Of a DNA stretch of 9,320 nt, positions 6,331-9,320 are shown in pieces. Position 1 is the first letter of the stretch; each line of letters begins with the position of its first letter. The position numbers were made by a program, and so were the translations under genes. The DNA is from Chlorobiota bacterium. GTDB taxonomy: Bacteria > Bacteroidota > Bacteroidia > Bacteroidales > F082. Location: the NCBI GenBank assembly GCA_030619415.1, contig JAUXBM010000049.1, positions 1 through 9,320 on the forward strand. The letters are read 5' to 3'. Under the pieces are notes generated by a model that worked only from the letters and a program-made list of their open reading frames with translations, was not told where the DNA came from and ran no database searches.

Positions 6331-7248
6331 ATGATCAACCTGAAAGGCAGAAGCCTTGTTTCCATCACCGATTACAGCAAAGAAGAAATTTTAAGAATAC
6401 TCGACATTGCCGAAGAATTTGAGGACAACCAAAGGCAGAATATTTTGAACGGTTATGTTATCGGCTCATTATTTTTTGAGCCATCAACCCGTACACGATT
6501 AAGTTTTGAAAGTGCTGTCCAATATTTGGGAGGTAGCATTATCGGTTTTGCAAGCCCCGATGTTTCAAGCGTTACCAAAGGGGAATCGCTGAAAGACACC
6601 ATTCTTACGGTAAGCAATTACTCCGATCTTATCGTAATGCGCAATCCGCTCGACGGAAGTGCACGGTATGCAAGTGAAGTCTCGCCGGTTCCAATATTAA
6701 ATGCCGGCGATGGTGCTAACCAGCATCCTACCCAATGTTTGCTCGATCTTTATTCGATCAGGAAAACACAGGGGACGCTCGACAACATTCATATCGCGAT
6801 GGTTGGCGATTTAAAATATGGACGGACAGTGCATTCGTTGGTACAGGCATTGAGTTTATTTGGCGCTACTTTTCATTTTGTCTCTCCCGATTCGCTTAAA
6901 ATGCCAAGCTCAGTAAAGACCTGGGTGAAAAATGCCAATCTCGAGTACCACCAGTACACTGACTTTATGGATGTAATGCCAATTGCTGACATCCTTTATA
7001 TGACGAGGATACAGGGCGAAAGATTTCCTGATCCACTGGAATATGAAAAAGTAAAGAATGCGTACATCCTTGAAAATTCCATGCTCGAAAACACAAAGGA
7101 TAATTTAAAAGTACTGCATCCCTTACCAAGAGTTAATGAGCTTAATGAAGATGTTGACGACAACCCAAAAGCCTATTATTTCCAGCAAGCAAAGAATGGG
7201 GTGTATGTAAGACAGGCATTGATTGCAGCGATATTGGGATTGAAATAA
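6331..7248 (+). CDS. pyrB: Aspartate carbamoyltransferase catalytic subunit PyrB
   Basis: A 305-residue cytoplasmic enzyme joining carbamoyl phosphate and L-aspartate to carbamoyl aspartate, the committed step of pyrimidine synthesis. The length is typical of the class with regulatory chains. The N-terminal carbamoyl phosphate domain has [12 protein letters not shown] with S52-T53-R54-T55 (the same numbering as E. coli), S79/K83 of the 80s loop (SSVTKGES), R104 in VMRNP and HPTQ at 132-135. The aspartate domain has the LPRV signature in HPLPRVNEL (263-271) and R226 in MTRIQGERF. All expected catalytic residues are present. The start is an ATG after an A-rich stretch, aagaaaaaga. It is followed by pyrI after 171 bp and preceded by the leader hairpin, so pyrBI is probably one attenuated unit that uses the product of carAB. 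Confidence 0.97.
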   Translation: MINLKGRSLVSITDYSKEEILRILDIAEEFEDNQRQNILNGYVIGSLFFEPSTRTRLSFESAVQYLGGSIIGFASPDVSSVTKGESLKDTILTVSNYSDLIVMRNPLDGSARYASEVSPVPILNAGDGANQHPTQCLLDLYSIRKTQGTLDNIHIAMVGDLKYGRTVHSLVQALSLFGATFHFVSPDSLKMPSSVKTWVKNANLEYHQYTDFMDVMPIADILYMTRIQGERFPDPLEYEKVKNAYILENSMLENTKDNLKVLHPLPRVNELNEDVDDNPKAYYFQQAKNGVYVRQALIAAILGLK

Positions 7249-7285
7249 TGAGTTAAGAGTTAAAAGTTAGGAGTTAAGAGTTGGG
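7249..7285. repeat. AGTTAAG-like heptamer repeats after pyrB
   Basis: Immediately after the pyrB stop come tandem degenerate heptamers: gagttaa, gagttaa, aagttag, gagttaa, gagttgg, ggagtta. Short heptameric tandem tracts of this kind occur in many Bacteroidota and cyanobacterial spacers. No function is evident; the tract lies inside the presumed pyrBI transcript. Confidence 0.7.
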
Positions 7286-7386
7286 GAGTTAACTGTAAAA
7301 TGACAAAACAATGTTTCGAAGGCCGACTTTGCGAGGTCGACGAAGGAGGCCGAAGTAAACTTGAAATTCATACTCGAATCCACCAA

Positions 7387-7408
7387 TGACCACGAATGAC
7401 AATGAATA
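7387..7408. repeat. Dispersed CACGAATGAC-type repeat before pyrI
   Basis: Within ccaatgaccacgaatgacaa, the 12-mer ccacgaatgaca (7390-7401) is the exact reverse complement of 8752-8763. It belongs to the short ATGAC-rich filler also seen before carB, and it places two extra in-frame ATGs (7396 and 7402) ahead of the likely pyrI start. Confidence 0.6.
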
Positions 7409-7419
7409 ATAAGAAAAAA

Positions 7420-7887
7420 ATGAAAAATAAAAGAACAGAACTAAAGGTTTCCGCCATCCGTAACGGAACGGTTATCGATCATATTCCTTCGGAAGTAGTT
7501 TACCAGGTTTTTGGCATCCTGAATTTGGACCAGACAAACAGCCAGGTTTATTTAGGAACCAATCTTGACAGCAAGAAATTGGGCAAAAAGGGCATTATCA
7601 AAATCAGCGACAAATTTTTTAAAGATGAGGAGATCAGTAAAATAGCTTTGGTAGCCCCTAATGCGACACTGATAGAAATCAACGATTATGATGTGACTAA
7701 AAAGGGAAACGTACATCTACCCGAAAATGTTGATAAAATCGTGAAGTGCATCAATCCAAAATGTGTTACCAATAACCAAAATGTGCCTACTTCATTTAAA
7801 GTAACCGAAGACCACAAAGGCAATATGAAACTTTTTTGCAAGTATTGCGAAAAGACGATGGCTAAAGATAATATCGAGTTTAATTAA
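7420..7887 (+). CDS. pyrI: Aspartate carbamoyltransferase regulatory subunit PyrI
   Basis: A 155-residue allosteric chain of aspartate transcarbamoylase. It binds nucleotides (ATP, CTP and UTP in the characterised enterobacterial enzyme) and links catalytic trimers. The N-terminal allosteric domain begins LKVSAIRNGTVIDHIP and contains LDSKKLGKKGIIKISDKFF and IALVAPNATL. The C-terminal zinc domain carries the four expected cysteines: C110 and C115 (C-x4-C) and C140 and C143 (C-x2-C), which contact PyrB. In-frame ATGs at 7396 and 7402 would add eight or six residues, but they lie in a dispersed repeat; 7420 follows an A-rich run and matches the usual start of relatives. It is the second gene of the pyrBI unit. 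No obvious terminator directly follows. Confidence 0.95.
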   Translation: MKNKRTELKVSAIRNGTVIDHIPSEVVYQVFGILNLDQTNSQVYLGTNLDSKKLGKKGIIKISDKFFKDEEISKIALVAPNATLIEINDYDVTKKGNVHLPENVDKIVKCINPKCVTNNQNVPTSFKVTEDHKGNMKLFCKYCEKTMAKDNIEFN

Positions 7888-7951
7888 AACTTACACCACC
7901 TGTTTCAAGCAGAGGAAAGAACATCGAATTCATTTAATAAAGTTACTACCA

Positions 7952-8003
7952 CGTCATTGCGAGGAATTAAAGTGCGACAGCAATTTAGTGACGACGCAAT
8001 CTC
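7952..8003. repeat. CGTCATTGCGAG...CGCAATCTC dispersed palindromic element
   Basis: It starts CGTCATTGCGAGG and ends GTGACGACGCAATCTC, with ATTGCG (7956-7961) complementary to CGCAAT (7995-8000). From memory, a sequence of this type (GTCATTGCGAGG...GACGAAGCAATCTC) recurs in many unrelated bacterial genomes as an intergenic repeat. Here it lies between pyrI and the AlbA_2 gene; the middle, attaaagtgcgacagcaattt, has diverged. Confidence 0.65.
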
Positions 8004-8029
8004 TAACTAACTTCACCGTTTTCCTTTAA

Positions 8030-8692
8030 ATGAAAACGAAACCCCATCCCATTAAAAAGCTCATTTTGGAGGGCGAACACCAGCAACTCGATTTCAAATT
8101 TGAAATTTCAGATGCTGCTAAAATTGCCCGCTCCCTTGTTGCTTTTGCAAATACTGGGGGCGGTAAGCTTTTAATCGGAGTGAAGGATAATGGCGTAATC
8201 CGTGGAATCCGTTCTGATGAAGAAAAGTATATGCTGGAAAATGCAGCACAGAGTTATTGCCAGCCCGAAGTAGTTTTTACCACTAAAGAATGGGAATTAG
8301 AGGATAAAGTTATTCTCGAAGTAGATATCCCATACAGCAAAAAATACATCCACAAAGCGCCCGACAATGAAGGCAATTACAAAGCCTATGTCCGGGTAAA
8401 AGACCAAAACCTGCTGGCAAATGGCGTGCTGATGAAAGTGTGGACAAAACGAAAAAAGAACCAGAAGATCAGGTTTGTGTATTCCAAACCCGTACAGGAA
8501 GTTTTGTTTTATTTGCGAGAAAACCCATTTATCACACGCGATATCGCCAAAGAAATATCCGCCCTGAATACATACAAAACCGAACATTTGCTTTCTGATT
8601 TGATTTTGCTGGATGTGATCGAGATAGAGTTGAGCGAGAGTTCAGAGATCTATCGCCTCCATCCTGCCCCCGAATCAAGCGTCCACGCTTGA
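8030..8692 (+). CDS. AlbA_2 / Schlafen-like putative DNA-binding protein
   Basis: A 220-residue soluble protein. Residues about 12-135 match the AlbA_2 (Schlafen-like) domain: LILEGEHQQLDFKFEI (11-26), carrying the E-x(n)-LDFK motif, then IARSLVAFANTGGGKLLIGVKDNGVIRGI (32-60), DKVILEVDIPYS and a basic AYVRVKDQNLLANGVLMK. The C-terminal third (about 150-215), with VQEVLFYLRENPFITRDIAKEISALNTYKTEHLLSDLILLDVIEIE, looks like a winged-helix DNA-binding region. Such proteins are often annotated as ATP-binding or transcriptional regulators, but the biochemical role is unproven. The last codons (SSVHA) are read from the 5' arm of the terminator at 8673. The start ATG follows cctttaa, with no clear promoter or ribosome site. 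It lies 142 bp after pyrI; a link to pyrimidine control is possible but unsupported. Confidence 0.85.
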   Translation: MKTKPHPIKKLILEGEHQQLDFKFEISDAAKIARSLVAFANTGGGKLLIGVKDNGVIRGIRSDEEKYMLENAAQSYCQPEVVFTTKEWELEDKVILEVDIPYSKKYIHKAPDNEGNYKAYVRVKDQNLLANGVLMKVWTKRKKNQKIRFVYSKPVQEVLFYLRENPFITRDIAKEISALNTYKTEHLLSDLILLDVIEIELSESSEIYRLHPAPESSVHA

Positions 8693-8704
8693 TTTTCTTT
8701 TTTT
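8673..8704 (+). terminator. Intrinsic terminator overlapping the AlbA_2 stop codon
   Basis: AATCAAGCG (8673-8681) and CGCTTGATT (8686-8694) form a perfect 9-bp stem with loop TCCA, followed by TTCTTTTTTT (8695-8704). The stop TGA (8690-8692) lies within the 3' arm, so the end of the coding sequence and the terminator share the same bases. Confidence 0.85.
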
Positions 8705-8736
8705 GGCAAATACTTCACACATTTGGGTGAAGAAAG

Positions 8737-8764
8737 ATTCGTGTAAATCCGTGTCATTCGTGGC
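8737..8764. repeat. ATTCGTGT-type dispersed repeat
   Basis: Three related units run attcgtgtaa, atccgtgtc, attcgtggc. The 12-mer tgtcattcgtgg (8752-8763) is the reverse complement of 7390-7401 upstream of pyrI. This kind of sequence is frequent as intergenic filler in Bacteroidota. It is followed by a run of nine As. Confidence 0.6.
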
Positions 8765-8880
8765 TAAAAAAAAAGACTTTCGGATTTGAGGTTATTACGA
8801 GGATGCTTTCATTTTGCAACTTCATTTGTTGATTGGTAGATGAAATTTCTGATTGCAAGCGATTGAGCGTAAATACATCC

Positions 8881-8929
8881 GCGTTGCAAACTCGGACGAG
8901 AGGGGGCGTTGCAAACGCGGGCGAGAGGG
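8881..8929. repeat. Two tandem 24-bp repeats, GCGTTGCAAAC-CGG-CGAGAGGG
   Basis: The unit at 8881-8904 recurs at 8906-8929 with two changes (t to g and a to g) and a one-base spacer. Each unit has an internal inverted repeat around GCA (GCGTT/AACGC in unit 2; CCGCGTT/AACTCGG with one mismatch around unit 1). Only two units exist and there is no spacer DNA, so it is not a CRISPR array. Confidence 0.8.
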
Positions 8930-8966
8930 TTCTAATGATATAAATCCGAAATGCTACCCCCAAAAC

Positions 8967-8992
8967 CCGCTGACTTGCCTTGAAGTCAGCGG
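8967..8992. repeat. Palindromic hairpin element, CCGCTGACTT stem
   Basis: CCGCTGACTT (8967-8976) and AAGTCAGCGG (8983-8992) form a perfect 10-bp stem with a 6-nt loop. No T-run follows, so it is unlikely to be an intrinsic terminator. Its arm begins like the next hairpin (CCGCTGA versus CCGCTAA), suggesting a pair of related REP-like palindromes. Confidence 0.75.
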
Positions 8993-9018
8993 ATTGAAAA
9001 ATTCTTACTGCAAAGTTT

Positions 9019-9056
9019 CCCGATCCGCTAAGTCCAGGGCGACTTAGCGGGTCGGG
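9019..9056. repeat. Long palindromic hairpin element, 15-bp stem
   Basis: CCCGATCCGCTAAGT (9019-9033) pairs with ACTTAGCGGGTCGGG (9042-9056) over 15 positions with a single T-G wobble and an 8-nt loop. No T-run follows. It ends 23 bp before the promoter of the next gene, so it may affect that promoter or simply be a REP-like repeat. Confidence 0.8.
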
Positions 9057-9079
9057 GTTCAGTAAATTGAATAAAGTCC

Positions 9080-9087
9080 TATATTTG
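9080..9087 (+). promoter_or_regulatory. Predicted -7 box of the promoter for the 9103 gene
   Basis: TATATTTG matches TAnnTTTG and is followed by CCGCAGG; transcription would begin about 10 nt before the ATG at 9103. The -33 region would lie at the foot of the 15-bp palindrome, and no good TTTG is seen there. Confidence 0.5.
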
Positions 9088-9102
9088 CCGCAGGTTAAAA
9101 AC

Positions 9103-9320
9103 ATGTTAAAATACCTCAAACATATCGGGATATTAATTCTGCTGCTGGGTTTCATCTCGTTAAACGCCCAGGAGTTTGGCTCCAATGCCATCAATGCGCC
9201 CATCGAGGAAAAGCCTGTCATCGTTAAAAAGCAAGGATTTAATCCAGATATCGATGTGTCGGTTTCCCTTGGAACTTCGTTTTCGAGCTTTGGCCCGGGT
9301 ATGAATATGTTTGGCACTTA
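9103..9320 (+). CDS. Exported protein of unknown function, 5' end only (runs off the window)
   Basis: The first 72 codons of a gene that continues past the window. Residues 1-22 form a clear Sec signal peptide: basic MLKYLKH, hydrophobic IGILILLLGFISL, and a likely cut after NA before QEFG. The mature start is polar (NAINAPIEEKPVIVKKQGFNPDID) and then gives alternating residues (VSVSLGTSFSSFGPGMNMFG) that look like the first beta strand of an outer-membrane or beta-sandwich protein. That last point is inference from the pattern only. No lipobox cysteine is present. The start is supported by the signal peptide and by a promoter -7 box 15 bp upstream. I do not recognise the family from this fragment. 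Confidence 0.8.
   Translation, partial: MLKYLKHIGILILLLGFISLNAQEFGSNAINAPIEEKPVIVKKQGFNPDIDVSVSLGTSFSSFGPGMNMFGT

Larger units (their letters stand above)
8705..9102. other. Repeat- and hairpin-rich intergenic region
   Basis: A gene-free stretch of about 400 bp. In order it holds a small hairpin (CTTCAC/GTGAAG, 8713-8732), the ATTCGTGT repeat, an unremarkable AT-rich part (8771-8880), the tandem 24-bp repeats, two palindromes and a promoter -7 box. Open frames across it on either strand (for example 8853-9047 + and 8754-9317 -) run through the palindromes and lack family similarity, so none is called. Confidence 0.7.

Noticed and set aside
8881..8929. Possible CRISPR array
   Set aside because: Only two units separated by a single base, so no spacers, and no cas genes nearby.
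8754..9317. Minus-strand frame of 187 codons across the repeat region and the 9103 gene
   Set aside because: It runs through palindromes and tandem repeats and opposes a signal-peptide-bearing gene start; no domain seen.

Overview
The window looks like a chromosome segment from a member of the Bacteroidota, probably a Bacteroidales or Marinilabiliales-like lineage. The reasons are the CarB and PyrI sequences, which read like Bacteroides-type proteins; separate pyrB and pyrI genes; a DUF4136 lipoprotein; A-rich stretches instead of Shine-Dalgarno sites before the starts; and several promoters of the TAnnTTTG type. All recognisable genes are on the + strand. The species cannot be named from this sequence alone.

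Layout. 1-579: a DUF559 (Vsr-like) endonuclease gene sits exactly between two nearly identical ~60-bp direct repeats, each holding a 9-bp GC-rich hairpin. 705-5307: promoter, short leader, terminator-like hairpin, then carA and carB (carbamoyl-phosphate synthetase). 5337-6015: a promoter, a DUF4136 lipoprotein and a strong terminator. 6166-7887: promoter, leader with a 23-codon ORF, a terminator-like hairpin identical to the one before carA, then pyrB and pyrI (aspartate transcarbamoylase catalytic and regulatory chains). 8030-8704: an AlbA_2/Schlafen-like putative DNA-binding protein whose stop codon lies inside its own terminator. 8705-9102: a repeat- and hairpin-rich intergenic region. 9103 to the edge: the 5' end of a gene for an exported protein.

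The core is the first two steps of pyrimidine synthesis. CarAB makes carbamoyl phosphate from glutamine, bicarbonate and ATP; PyrB joins it to aspartate; PyrI would give allosteric nucleotide control. The main observation is that carA and pyrB, in separate transcription units, have the same leader plan: TAnnTTTG promoter followed by CAC, a short ORF ending 5-10 nt before a hairpin, an identical 24-nt hairpin plus T-run, then the gene. This suggests coordinated attenuation of the two units, perhaps by a translation-coupled mechanism comparable in logic to E. coli pyrBI; this is inference. Dispersed repeats of types common in Bacteroidota occupy carA-carB, pyrB-pyrI, pyrI-albA and the region before 9103.
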